Shown: positions 1 to 16,993 of the stretch, one piece after another | Layout: each line of letters begins with the position of its first letter | How positions within the stretch are numbered: position 1 is the first letter of the stretch | DNA from: Propionicimonas paludicola | Lineage (GTDB): Bacteria > Actinomycetota > Actinomycetes > Propionibacteriales > Propionibacteriaceae | NCBI RefSeq assembly: GCF_002563675.1 | Contig: NZ_PDJC01000001.1 | Span: 1,116,001-1,180,000 of the forward strand | Direction of reading: 5' to 3' | DNA: 64,000 bases | The notes under the pieces: generated by a model | The model's input: only the letters and a program-made list of their open reading frames with translations | What the model was told of the DNA's origin: nothing | Databases searched by the model: none | Program-made: the position numbers and the translations under genes

Positions 1-4006
<4,006 letters not shown>

Positions 4007-4090
4007 ACAAAGATGTTACGCGTCCACTGTGCGGTTCCCGAGTAACGGTCGGGGCCTCCCGAAAGGTGAGGCCTGCCACAACTCCATAGA

Positions 4091-4208
4091 GTTTCGGTGA
4101 TCATGGCGAGAGGGAAACGCCCGGCTCCATTCCGAACCCGGAAGCTAAGCCTCTCAGCGCCGATGGTACTGCAGGTGGGAACCTGTGGGAGAGTAGGACG
4201 TCGCCGGA
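4091..4208 (+). rRNA. rrf: 5S ribosomal RNA (operon 1)
   Basis: This is a 5S gene of about 118 nt. It contains the conserved CCATTCCGAACCCGGAAG and AGCGCCGATGGTACTGCA blocks and ends in GGGAGAGTAGGACGTCGCCG. It lies about 85 nt after 23S and just before the operon terminator. Ends are approximate by two or three bases. Confidence 0.95.
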
Positions 4209-4214
4209 CATACA

Positions 4215-4250
4215 AACACCCCCGCGAAGCTTCGGTTTCGCGGGGGTGTT
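4215..4250 (+). terminator. rrn operon 1 terminator hairpin
   Basis: A perfect 14-bp inverted repeat, AACACCCCCGCGAA at 4215-4228 against TTCGCGGGGGTGTT at 4237-4250, has an 8-nt loop and sits immediately after 5S. The following T tract is weak (GTGGTTTTAC), as is common in actinobacteria. Confidence 0.9.
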
Positions 4251-5799
4251 GTGGTTTTACGGTATTTTGCAGACAGAAGATGAACTGTCGCCGGTCCTGG
4301 GGGATGGCGAACCGGGTTTCACATACCTGGGCCGTACTCGGCTGTGGGATCGACGGCGCTCGCGTTGCTCAGCAGGCGCGGGTGAGTGTGCGGGCCTGTT
4401 CAGCCTCTGATGTCGAACCCCCGTGGGCCCGGCCTGTGCAGACCGCTTCGGGCCGCCGCCTCGGCGCTGGCCTGGACGGACACGACTCGGCTGGGCTGGA
4501 CGCACCCGTGCCCCTTCCGCATCCTTGGGCACGGTGGTTGCTCTCGAGATGAGCGAGGGGGCCTTGTGGCGACGAGGTCGAGACCCGGGCTCGTAGCGCC
4601 GAGTGGCGACGCCGCTCGATTCGATGTGATCCTGTATTTGAAGATCTTCGTTGTCCACTTGTGCTTCTCCGACTCCGTCTCGCCGACGGCCATATGTGCT
4701 GGCTCGTCAGCGGCGCAGGGAGTCCGCTCGCTGCGGGCGTGCCGGCCGTGGAGCCCTTCACCGTTCGACCGATCTCGCGGCGGCACGTGGATGAAGCGGA
4801 GCAGGTGCGGATCACTCACAATGCGAGCCGGCGGTAACGGTCTGACCGTGATGGCCAGGCTCGCGGCGACGCCGCCTCGAGTCGGGCAGCGGCTCGGACT
4901 CATGTCCGGTCGACGGCGCGTCCACACCAAGGCCGGCGTCCATGACGCAGCCTTCGAAGACCCGCGGCCGCAAGGACATGTGGCCACCGGGAGGCTGGAC
5001 TCAGCCACCGCTGCGGATTGGCTCGCTGGTCGAGCGACAGCCTCGCACCGAGCTGCCCGCGGATCGGGCGAGGCGCCAGTGAGTCTGCGTCACAGTCCAG
5101 CCAGGACCCCCCACGACACCCATACGGCCTGCTGGTTCGTGGAAGCGGCCGTGCCCGGGCATCCATGGGGACTTCGGCGGCACCGCCGGCCCTGGGCGAC
5201 GCGGCACCAGGGAGAACACAAACGGATTGCTGCGCCAGAGCCTCCGGAAGTAGACCGATCTTGTTTTTGCACGCCTCTGCCGGCCTCGGCCGTATCGAGC
5301 TCGAGGTCAACCGAAGACCCTGCACAGCCCTCGGACGTATCGAGCTCGAGCTCAACCGAAGACCCTGCACAGCCCTAGGCGCCGCAGCCCCGTCGAGTTG
5401 TTCAACGTCCTGCTGACCTCGCCGAACAGCGCGCCGTTGCGATGGTCGCTGGAGATCACGGCGGGCCGCCGCTGGCCTGGCCTGCGACTATCGTCCACTC
5501 CCCGCGACGAGCTCACCACGGAAGACCATGTACGGACGCAGGGGCCACAGTTCCGGCTCGCGAGCGGCAGGCCTGGGTCGGCTCCCTTCCGAGAGGACGA
5601 CCCTCCCGCGCCAGGCGTCCCGACCACGCGATCGGCGAGGCGGATCGGGCTGGTGGCGACGCACAAAGGATGTCCGGGCCGCGGTCCGTAAGCGGCCGAT
5701 TCGCATCCTCGGAGCAAGTTGGGTAAAGTACGTCGTCCTGCCGCAAGCAACAGGCCCGAGGTGTTGGGGCCGAGTGGGCAGGAGGGTCTGGATGCCGGT
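4251..5799. other. Inter-operon region without a recognisable gene
   Basis: About 1.5 kb separates the terminator of the first rrn operon from the promoter of the second. Long open frames exist on both strands (for example 4386-5378 plus and 4400-5008 minus). Their translations are compositionally odd, rich in Arg, Ser, Pro and Ala, match no family I recognise, and overlap one another, as expected of open frames by chance in GC-rich DNA. The first 35 bases (4251-4285) belong to the rrn repeat. A two-copy 45-bp tandem repeat lies at 5291-5380. The region may be decayed coding or mobile DNA, but I cannot name an ancestor. Confidence 0.6.
5291..5380. repeat. Two-copy 45-bp tandem repeat
   Basis: The unit begins CGTATCGAGCTCGAG and ends near TGCACAGCCC. 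Copy one is 5291-5335 and copy two 5336-5380. They differ at only a few positions (GAGGTCAA versus GAGCTCAA, and the last bases). In one forward frame the unit reads SSRSTEDPAQP then SSSSTEDPAQP, so a 45-nt unit keeps frame, but no real gene around it is supported. Confidence 0.9.
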
Positions 5800-5828
5800 T
5801 TGACAAGCGGTTAAGGGCCTAGTAAAGT
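5800..5828 (+). promoter_or_regulatory. rrn operon 2 promoter
   Basis: A perfect -35 box TTGACA at 5800-5805 is followed after exactly 17 bp by TAAAGT at 5823-5828, a good actinobacterial -10. It lies about 260 nt upstream of the mature 16S end, as expected for an rrn promoter. No second equally good promoter was seen in the preceding 300 bases. Confidence 0.85.
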
Positions 5829-6089
5829 AAGTCGAGTTGCCCCGAGCGACGGTGAGAGCCGAAGCGAGGAGCGCACCCGAAACTTGAGAACTCAACAGCG
5901 TGCTTTAAAAGTCAATGCACAATAATGCACTCTTCGGAGTGCGAACAAAACCCCGACCGGGGCAGTGATGCGAAAGCTGATGTGTCTCGGACGGATTCCT
6001 TTGATTATTGATACAGACCAGTATTGGTCTGCGTCAGAATCGAACTGAAGTTGACGGTTATTGGGCCTTAAAGCCCTCACCGAAAGTTT
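5829..6089 (+). promoter_or_regulatory. rRNA leader with processing and antitermination elements
   Basis: The transcribed leader before 16S contains TTGAGAACTCAACAG at 5884-5898, the conserved actinobacterial leader element. Its CAACAGCGTGCTTT part (5893-5906) is perfectly complementary over 14 bp to AAAGCACGCTGTTG at 7787-7800 in the spacer after 16S. This forms the RNase III-type stem around 16S. Two short hairpins follow: GCACTCTTCGGAGTGC around 5927-5942 and CCCCGACCGGGG around 5951-5962. TTGAGAACT also recurs in the 16S-23S spacer. Confidence 0.75.
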
Positions 6090-11046
<4,957 letters not shown>

Positions 11047-11130
11047 ACAAAGATGTTACGCGTCCACTGTGCGGTTCCCGAGTAACGGTCGGGGCCTCCC
11101 GAAAGGTGAGGCCTGCCACAACTCCATAGA

Positions 11131-11248
11131 GTTTCGGTGATCATGGCGAGAGGGAAACGCCCGGCTCCATTCCGAACCCGGAAGCTAAGCCTCTCAGCGC
11201 CGATGGTACTGCAGGTGGGAACCTGTGGGAGAGTAGGACGTCGCCGGA
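11131..11248 (+). rRNA. rrf: 5S ribosomal RNA (operon 2)
   Basis: This 5S gene is identical by eye to 4091-4208 at +7040 and lies about 85 nt after 23S. Confidence 0.95.
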
Positions 11249-11254
11249 CATACA

Positions 11255-11290
11255 AACACCCCCGCGAAGCTTCGGTTTCGCGGGGGTGTT
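11255..11290 (+). terminator. rrn operon 2 terminator hairpin
   Basis: The same perfect 14-bp stem as in operon 1. It ends only 49 bases before the start codon of the TPR gene at 11340, so that gene is reached either by read-through or from a promoter squeezed into this gap. Confidence 0.9.
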
Positions 11291-11339
11291 GTGGTTTTAC
11301 GGTATTTTGCAGACAGAAGATGAACAAGGGCAGGATGAC

Positions 11340-13334
11340 ATGGTGAACAAGGATCGTTCGGACTCCACCGGACGTCGCGGCGGATCGGCTGGGGCCGGAC
11401 GCTCTGGCGGCGGCCGTGACCAAGGCGGAGCCAAGGGTCGCTGGAGCGCCGGCCGCAGTGATGCGGGCCGGGGCAGTGGCGGCTCGTGGTCGGATCGTCC
11501 TGCCTCGAGCGGGGCTCCCCGCAGCACGGGTGGTAGCTCGCGCCCCAGTGGCTCGGGTGGTCGTCCTTCCGGTGGCAGCAGCCGTTCCACCTGGTCGGAC
11601 TCTGGTTCCGGCGCGTCCCGTGGTCAGTCTGAGCGACGCCCGTGGCGCGACGGCGATTCTGCACGTCCAGCCCGCTCCGGTGGTGCGCCTTCGGGTCGCG
11701 GCGCCGGTGACAGCAAGCCCTGGGAGCGCAGCAGCGATCGGCCGCGCAGCTCGGCTGCCGGTACCGGTACGCGTCGTCCACGTACAGATTCCAACTCCCG
11801 TCCGTGGGAGTCCAATGATGATCGACGCCCACGCCGCGACGGCGACGACGGCGCACGCCGTGGTGGTGGCAATGGACCCGATCGTGGCCCGCGCGGAGGA
11901 TCCGGCGAGTCCGATCGGCGCCGTCCTGCCGGCTCCGGCAACGGTCGCCCCGCACCGTGGCAGTCCGACGGTGAGCGTCCCCGTCGCACCTCCGGCGGCT
12001 CGGGTGAGAACCGCGGAGGCTACGGACGCACCGATGGACCCCGCACGTCCGACCGACGTCCGGCCACGTCCTGGAACCGTGACGACGAGCGTCCTCGTCG
12101 CACCTCCGGTGGCTCGAGTGAGAACCGCGGAGGCTACGGACGCACCGATGGACCCCGCACGTCCGACCGACGTCCGGCCACGTCCTGGAACCGTGATGAC
12201 GAGCGTCCTCGTCGCAGCTCCGGTGGTCGTCCCACCGGTGGATCGGCCCCAGCCGGCCGCGGTCGCGGACCGGCCGGTGGCGGCTCGCGTCCACAGAACC
12301 GTGAGGGCTACGCCGGTGGCGGCCGTCCGGATCGCGGCAACTCCGGTGGCCGCAGCTACGACTCTCGGGACTCGGGGAGCGACCGTCGCTCCAGTGAGCG
12401 CCCCTATCTGGTGAGCAAGGAGCGCGTGCAGGAGCCGCCGCTCCCCAAGGATTTCGACTCCCGTGAGTTGCCCCGCGGCGTGCGTGCGGAGCTGCGCGGG
12501 CTGTCCTCAGAGCTGGCCGAGCAGGCCGGAGCGCATTTGCTGATGGCTGGTCGCAGCATCGACGCCGATCCGGCGTTGGCTCTGGAGCATGCCCAGGCGG
12601 CCAAGCGCCGCGCCGGGCGGCTGCCGATCGTCCGCGAGGCCGTCGGTGAGGCTGCCTATGCGGCCGGTGAGTTCGCACTGGCTTTGTCGGAGTTCCGCGC
12701 AGTTCGCCGGATGACCGGCTCGGATGCCTACCTCGCCGCAATGGCCGACTGTGAGCGGGCGCTGCGGCGTCCGCAGGCTGCTCTGAAGCTGGTCCGCGAA
12801 GGACTGGCGGCTTCCCCGGAAGCCGATATCCGGGTAGAGCTGCGGCTGGTCGAGGCGGGGTTGCGCACCGACTCCGGCCAGGTTCCCGAGGCACTGCGCC
12901 TGCTGCAGACCGAGATCGAGGATCTCGGCGCACGTGGCACCAAGGTGGGTCGGGCTCGGCTGCGTTACGCCTACGCGGACCTGCTGGAGCGGACCGGTGC
13001 GGTGGAGCAGGCCGAGCGTTGGTTCGCTGCGGCCGCCCGTCTGGATCCCGATGAGAGCACTGACGCGGCGGACCGGTTGGCTAGCCTGCGCGGCATCGTC
13101 ATCGAGTTCGACGAGGACGAGCTGCTCGAGGATGAGCTGGAAGAGGACGAGGAGGCTGCGGACGAGCACGACGACCCGGCCGAGGACGACCTCGACGTGC
13201 CTGCGGCGCAGGACGAAGAGCTCTCCGACGAGGAGGACGACCCGGCCGAGGTCGATCTCGACACGTCCGATGCGTCCGATGCGGACGAGGCTGAGGACGA
13301 GGGGGAGCCCGAGCCGGAAGCCGACCGTCCCTGA
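11340..13334 (+). CDS. Low-complexity R/G/S-rich protein with TPR-like domain and acidic tail
   Basis: A 664-residue protein if it starts at ATG 11340, which follows a GGCAGGAT ribosome site. The frame is open back to 11286, but that stretch is rrn-repeat sequence. Residues ~5-370 are a disordered, repetitive Arg/Gly/Ser/Asp/Pro stretch with RGG-like character. It includes two tandem 38-residue copies beginning ERPRRTSGGS and ending TSWNRDD. Residues ~385-590 form Ala/Leu-rich helical hairpins of tetratricopeptide type. The last ~80 residues are strongly acidic. Position just before the HAD phosphatase gene matches the TPR gene of the actinobacterial tlyA region (Rv1691 in M. tuberculosis). 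The opposite charges of the two ends suggest self-association or RNA binding, but this is inference. The function is unknown. Confidence 0.8.
   Translation: MVNKDRSDSTGRRGGSAGAGRSGGGRDQGGAKGRWSAGRSDAGRGSGGSWSDRPASSGAPRSTGGSSRPSGSGGRPSGGSSRSTWSDSGSGASRGQSERRPWRDGDSARPARSGGAPSGRGAGDSKPWERSSDRPRSSAAGTGTRRPRTDSNSRPWESNDDRRPRRDGDDGARRGGGNGPDRGPRGGSGESDRRRPAGSGNGRPAPWQSDGERPRRTSGGSGENRGGYGRTDGPRTSDRRPATSWNRDDERPRRTSGGSSENRGGYGRTDGPRTSDRRPATSWNRDDERPRRSSGGRPTGGSAPAGRGRGPAGGGSRPQNREGYAGGGRPDRGNSGGRSYDSRDSGSDRRSSERPYLVSKERVQEPPLPKDFDSRELPRGVRAELRGLSSELAEQAGAHLLMAGRSIDADPALALEHAQAAKRRAGRLPIVREAVGEAAYAAGEFALALSEFRAVRRMTGSDAYLAAMADCERALRRPQAALKLVREGLAASPEADIRVELRLVEAGLRTDSGQVPEALRLLQTEIEDLGARGTKVGRARLRYAYADLLERTGAVEQAERWFAAAARLDPDESTDAADRLASLRGIVIEFDEDELLEDELEEDEEAADEHDDPAEDDLDVPAAQDEELSDEEDDPAEVDLDTSDASDADEAEDEGEPEPEADRP
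11973..12200 (+). repeat. 114-bp tandem repeat inside the TPR gene
   Basis: Two in-frame 114-bp units, 11973-12086 and 12087-12200, are almost identical, and a third begins at 12201 (GAGCGTCCTCGTCGCAGC). Each encodes 38 residues of the low-complexity region, which points to recent expansion by slippage or unequal crossing over. Confidence 0.9.
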
Positions 13335-14326
13335 TGCGGCTGATCGACGGCTATGACGCGGCCCTGTTCGACTTGGACGGCGTGCTGTACCTGGGACCCA
13401 TGGCGGTCCCGGGGGCAGTCGCGGCGCTCCAGGAACTGGACCGTGAGCAGGTGCGGGTTCTGTATGTGACCAACAACGCCGCGCGCGAGGCCCGGGTGGT
13501 GATCGATCAGTTGCGCTCGCTGGGTTACTCCGCCGACGAGCACAATGTGCTGACCAGCGCCCAGGTGGCCGCGGCCGCTCTGGTCGAGGAGTTGCCGCCC
13601 GGGGCCAAGGTGCTCTGTGCGGGTAGCCCGAACCTGGCCGGCCTGCTCGAGCGCGCCGGGTTCGAGGTGGTCTATGCCGCCGCCGATGATCCGGTGGCGG
13701 TGATTCAGGGCTATCACCCCAAGCTGGACTGGCGGATGCTGGACGAGGTGTCGCTGGCCATCCAAGGCGGGGCGAAGTGGTACGCGACCAATGACGATGC
13801 CTCCCGGCCGACAGAGCGTGGCCTGGTGCCGGGAGTCGGTGGCGCCATCAGCGTGATTCGCCTGGTGGTCGGCGGCGAGCCGACAATCTTCGGCAAGCCG
13901 CATCGTCCGATGCTCCGCGAGGCGATCCGGCGCTCGGCGGCCAGTCGTCCGATCTTCGTGGGGGATCGGCTGGATACCGACGTCAGTGGCGCCAACGGAG
14001 CCGGCATCGACTCGCTGCTGGTGTTCACCGGTGCCCACGGCAAGTTCGACCTGGTCCAGGCCGAGCCTGAACTGCGTCCGACCCATATCGGGGCCGGTGT
14101 TGCTGCACTGCTCGACGAGCCGCGTCCACTGAACCTCACTCCCGATCAGGTCACCTGTCGTGACCAGACGGTCCGAGTCGAGTCGGGACGCACGGTGCTG
14201 GCCGGGGGAGTACCGGTCACCGAGGACGAGCAACTGGACGCCGTCTGGGCGGTGGCTCACTTGGTGTGGAGCCGTCCGGAGCTGGACTATCGGGAGACCC
14301 TGGAGTCACTGACCCTGGTCAACTGA
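13334..14326 (+). CDS. HAD-IIA phosphatase (glycerol-3-phosphate phosphatase-like)
   Basis: A 330-residue HAD-superfamily hydrolase. LFDLDG at residues 11-16 supplies the nucleophile and acid/base Asp13 and Asp15. TNN in VTNNAA is motif II. Lys in GKPH and the acidic pair in VGDRLDTD are motifs III and IV. The large C2-type cap between them is typical of the NagD/4-nitrophenylphosphatase class. Its ATG overlaps the stop of the TPR gene (TGATG). In M. tuberculosis the syntenic Rv1692 is a glycerol-3-phosphate phosphatase. I transfer that function only by position and family, so the substrate is uncertain. Confidence 0.88.
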   Translation: MRLIDGYDAALFDLDGVLYLGPMAVPGAVAALQELDREQVRVLYVTNNAAREARVVIDQLRSLGYSADEHNVLTSAQVAAAALVEELPPGAKVLCAGSPNLAGLLERAGFEVVYAAADDPVAVIQGYHPKLDWRMLDEVSLAIQGGAKWYATNDDASRPTERGLVPGVGGAISVIRLVVGGEPTIFGKPHRPMLREAIRRSAASRPIFVGDRLDTDVSGANGAGIDSLLVFTGAHGKFDLVQAEPELRPTHIGAGVAALLDEPRPLNLTPDQVTCRDQTVRVESGRTVLAGGVPVTEDEQLDAVWAVAHLVWSRPELDYRETLESLTLVN

Positions 14327-14335
14327 CCAACCGGT

Positions 14336-14941
14336 TCAGTCCCCGATGCCTCGGGCGGCCAGCGCGTCCCCGGTGAGTTGCGCGCGGGCGACCACCCGGA
14401 TCACGAACGGTGAGATCAGCGCCCGCGGGTTGTTGCCGAGGCCGCGCGCTGCGGCGGCATCCTGAGTCTCGCGAGCCAGCTCGATGCTGGCCGGGACGGC
14501 CCGAATCGCCAGGGCGAGCAGCAGTCCGACCCGCTCGGAGTCGACCCAGGGCAGCGGTCCCGACCAGCGCACGATCGCGTCCAGCATGTCGTTGACCTGC
14601 GTGGTCGCGGTGACCACCAGTGCCGCCAAGGTGAGCGACACCAAGTCGATCAGTGACTCGACGGCGCGATCCGGGCCGGACAGCCACCACTGAAAGGCGC
14701 CCACGACCAGGGCGATCAGCAGGACCGGACGGGTCTGCCGCCACAGAGTGAGCCAGCCCAGCCGGGCCCAGCCGACCAGGGCAGCGACGATCACGGCGAA
14801 GACCACTGCCGACAGCGCACCGCGGACGGCCACGATGGCGATGCTGAGCGCGGCCAGGCCGGCCAGCTTCGGCCCCACCGGCAGCCGATGCAGCCAGCTG
14901 TTGCCGGGCCGGTAGATCCCGAGCAGGGCAGTCGTCCTCAT
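14336..14941 (-). CDS. bioN: ECF transporter transmembrane subunit (EcfT/BioN)
   Basis: A 201-residue integral membrane protein, the T component that couples the ATPase to the substrate-binding S component in energy-coupling-factor transporters. It has several hydrophobic segments. Near the C terminus it has the family's cytoplasmic coupling motif, seen here as AAAARGLG and later AARGIG. ATG at 14941 overlaps the stop of the ATPase gene (ATGA). It is the last gene of the three-gene minus-strand operon bioY-bioM-bioN, so biotin is the expected substrate. Confidence 0.88.
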   Translation of the reverse strand: MRTTALLGIYRPGNSWLHRLPVGPKLAGLAALSIAIVAVRGALSAVVFAVIVAALVGWARLGWLTLWRQTRPVLLIALVVGAFQWWLSGPDRAVESLIDLVSLTLAALVVTATTQVNDMLDAIVRWSGPLPWVDSERVGLLLALAIRAVPASIELARETQDAAAARGLGNNPRALISPFVIRVVARAQLTGDALAARGIGD

Positions 14942-15633
14942 CGGGTGGCCGCCGTGGCCAGTTCGCGGTAGTGACTGATCGCCGAGACCGGTTCGCCGTC
15001 GAAGACCACCTGGGCGGCGTCGACGACCAGGACTCGGTCGCAACGCTCGATCAGTTCCAGGTTGTGGCTGACCAACACCAGTTGTTGGTCCAGGCCGAAC
15101 AGCCGCTCGGCGACCCGCTGGGTGTTGGCCAGATCCAGCAAGGTGGTCGGCTCATCGGCCACCAGCACCCGAGGCTGCACGGCGAGCACGCCGGCCAATG
15201 CCAGCAGCTGCCGCTGGCCGCCGGACAGCGCATGGACGCTGGTGTGCTCGCGACCGGCCAGGCCGTACTCGGCCAGGATGTTGAGGGCCACCTGGCGGCG
15301 CTGCGCGGGGTCGCGATGGCTGCGCCGGAGGGACAGCTCGACGTCCTCGACGCAGGTCGGCATCACCAGCTGAGCGGCCGGATCAGTGAAGCAGAAGCCG
15401 ACCAGACGACGGACCGCGGCCGGATCGGCGGCCGCGTCGATGCCGTCCACAAGCACTCGGCCGGTGGTCGGGCTGATCAGGTTGTTCAGCAGGCGCACCA
15501 GGGTCGATTTGCCCGATCCGTTGCCACCGATGATGCCGATCCGCTGCTCGATCAGCGTCAGCGTGGTCGGCTGCAGGATGACCGGTCCGTCCTCGACCTC
15601 GACTCCGGCGCCGACCAGCTCGATCCGCGACAT
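14938..15633 (-). CDS. bioM: ECF transporter ATPase (EcfA/BioM)
   Basis: A 231-residue ABC ATPase. The Walker A motif GGNGSGKST is at residues 36-44, a Q-loop region is visible around FTDPAAQLV, the signature is LSGGQRQ, Walker B is VLVADEPT, and the switch histidine is in LVSHNLE. A single ATPase with one EcfT and one BioY is the dedicated BioMNY arrangement. Its ATG follows the bioY stop directly (TGAATG), so the two are translationally coupled. It energises biotin uptake at the inner face of the membrane. Confidence 0.92.
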   Translation of the reverse strand: MSRIELVGAGVEVEDGPVILQPTTLTLIEQRIGIIGGNGSGKSTLVRLLNNLISPTTGRVLVDGIDAAADPAAVRRLVGFCFTDPAAQLVMPTCVEDVELSLRRSHRDPAQRRQVALNILAEYGLAGREHTSVHALSGGQRQLLALAGVLAVQPRVLVADEPTTLLDLANTQRVAERLFGLDQQLVLVSHNLELIERCDRVLVVDAAQVVFDGEPVSAISHYRELATAATR

Positions 15634-16254
15634 TCAGCGCCGCTTGAGCAGCGCCGGGAAGGCGCGGTGCACCTCGGCCGCGACGATGGCGGCGATCGTG
15701 GTCTTCACCAAGTCGCCGAGCCAGAACGGCAGATCCCAGGAGAACGCGGTCGCCCAGCTGACGTCCTGGTGCAGCTTCATGCCAGCGACACCGAGCGGGT
15801 GGATCACCAGGATGCTCCCGGCCGCGATGGCCAAGAAGACCCACAGGGCACTGCTGCGCTTGGCCCCGACCACGTACTTCACCAGGTAGCCGATCAGCGC
15901 GGCGGCGATCGGGAACGAGATCAGGTAGCCGAAACTCACGCTGGTGAACACGCCGAGCCCAGCGGAGTGCTCGGCGAACACCGGCAGCCCGATGGCGCCC
16001 AACGCCAGGTAGAGCAGCACCGAGAGACTGCCGCGCAGCGGGCCGAGGACGGCCCCGGCCAAGGCCACACCGAGCGTCTGCAGGGTGATCGGCACTCCGG
16101 CACCGGCCACCGGGATCGCCCCGATGTAGGCAAGGGCGGCGATCAGCGCGGCGAAGGCTGCGATCAGCGCCAGGTCGGTGGCCGAGAGGGCCTTGGCCCG
16201 CGGTTCGGCGGCGGCTACGGCGGTGGTGGCCTCGGTGTTGGCTTGGTCAGTCAC
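15634..16254 (-). CDS. bioY: Biotin transporter substrate-binding subunit BioY
   Basis: A 206-residue membrane protein starting at GTG 16254. Six hydrophobic segments are visible. The family-typical first-helix-to-loop block contains VPITLQTLGVALAGAVLGPLRG, the biotin-binding region of BioY proteins. The open frame runs far upstream, but only the part after GTG 16254 resembles BioY, and the start lies just after the operator region. It is the first gene of the operon. Expression should be repressed through the two operators at 16271-16298. Confidence 0.92.
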   Translation of the reverse strand: MTDQANTEATTAVAAAEPRAKALSATDLALIAAFAALIAALAYIGAIPVAGAGVPITLQTLGVALAGAVLGPLRGSLSVLLYLALGAIGLPVFAEHSAGLGVFTSVSFGYLISFPIAAALIGYLVKYVVGAKRSSALWVFLAIAAGSILVIHPLGVAGMKLHQDVSWATAFSWDLPFWLGDLVKTTIAAIVAAEVHRAFPALLKRR

Positions 16255-16270
16255 GGTGCGTCCCTCGAAG

Positions 16271-16298
16271 TGAATGGTGTTCAGGTGAACGGCGTTCA
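16271..16298. promoter_or_regulatory. Two tandem biotin-regulator operators
   Basis: TGAAC-GGC-GTTCA at 16286-16298 is a perfect 13-bp palindrome. TGAAT-GGT-GTTCA at 16271-16283 is a near-perfect second copy with centres 15 bp apart. They lie between the divergent bioY and tetR genes and overlap the likely promoters: TAACCT on the minus strand at 16303-16298 for bioY, and TAGGAT at 16309-16314 for the regulator. As I recall, BioQ-type TetR repressors of corynebacteria and mycobacteria recognise a very similar TGAAC-N3 palindrome. Confidence 0.8.
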
Positions 16299-16320
16299 GG
16301 TTATCCCATAGGATCGGCCT

Positions 16321-16827
16321 GTGGGAAACAGCCGTGAAGATGTGGTCAACGCAGCGCTGAAGCTGCTGGATTCGTGGGGCCTGGAGTTCTTCTCGATGCG
16401 TCGACTGGCCGGCGAGCTCGACGTCCAGCCCAGTGCGCTGTATCACCACGTGGCCTCCAAGCAGGAGCTGCTGGGCTTCATGGCCGCCCGGATCGTCGGC
16501 CAGGTGGAGGTGGACGCCGATGTGGTGGCGTCCTGCCATCGGCTTCGCGCGGCCATGCTGGCGGTGCGCGACGGTGCCGAGGTGGTCGCCACCGCTTCCG
16601 CCTTCCGGATGGGCGTCTCCGAACTCGAAGCGCGGCTGGCCGCCGTGACCACGCCGGACGTGGCACGCACCCTCTTGCTGTACGTGATGGGCCACACCGA
16701 GGCCACCCAGCTGCACCGGCAGGCCAGCAGCCTGGGCGTGATCGAAGCCGACCCCGACCTGGACGCCTCCTTCGATCGTGGACTCGCCATCATCCTGACC
16801 GCCCTCCCGGCCGCGGTGGACGCCTAG
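16321..16827 (+). CDS. bioQ: TetR-family repressor, BioQ-like
   Basis: A 168-residue regulator starting at GTG 16321. The N-terminal helix-turn-helix reads FSMRRLAGELDVQPSALYHHVASKQEL at about residues 23-49, in TetR form. The C-terminal ligand domain is short. It is divergent from bioY-bioM-bioN with paired palindromic operators between, so it most likely represses biotin uptake and itself. TAGGAT six bases before the GTG implies a leaderless message that starts inside or beside the operators. The symbol rests on context and operator match, not on a sequence search. Confidence 0.75.
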   Translation: MGNSREDVVNAALKLLDSWGLEFFSMRRLAGELDVQPSALYHHVASKQELLGFMAARIVGQVEVDADVVASCHRLRAAMLAVRDGAEVVATASAFRMGVSELEARLAAVTTPDVARTLLLYVMGHTEATQLHRQASSLGVIEADPDLDASFDRGLAIILTALPAAVDA

Positions 16828-16828
16828 G

Positions 16829-16993
16829 ATGGTCGCCGTGGAACCCACCGATGTCCCGCCGAGCACCGGCCACCCGCAGCTGGACGAGGCCCTGGCCGGG
16901 CTCGACCTGAGCCGGCCGGTGACTGAGCATCCCGAGCAGTACGCGAAGCTGTTGGACGCCTTGCAGCGCGCGCTGAACGAGTCCCGGTCGTAG
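16829..16993 (+). CDS. Small conserved actinobacterial protein upstream of tlyA
   Basis: A 54-residue acidic protein with the pattern STGHPQLDEALAGLDLSRP followed by VTEHPEQYAKLLDALQRALN. Its stop codon overlaps the GTG of tlyA (TAGTG). The same place in M. tuberculosis holds the tiny gene Rv1693. The start is either ATG 16829 or GTG 16838. The latter gives 51 residues and has AGGATGG in front. No function is known to me. The HPxLDxAL...HPExYxxLHxxLQxAL style suggests a two-helix unit. Confidence 0.8.
   Translation: MVAVEPTDVPPSTGHPQLDEALAGLDLSRPVTEHPEQYAKLLDALQRALNESRS

Noticed and set aside
4386-5378. A 330-codon forward frame between the rrn operons
   Set aside because: Composition is unlike a folded protein, there is no recognisable domain, and other long frames overlap it on both strands. 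Kept only as an unassigned region.
5724-5729. A second TAAAGT upstream of the rrn promoter as an extra promoter
   Set aside because: No acceptable -35 box lies 16-19 bp upstream.
12971-14260. A 429-codon minus-strand frame opposite the TPR and HAD genes
   Set aside because: It is antisense to two well-supported genes. Its poly-Ser stretch is the reverse reading of the acidic tail.
14971-16311. A 446-codon plus-strand frame across bioM and bioY
   Set aside because: It is a Gln/His/Gly-rich antisense shadow of the biotin transporter genes.
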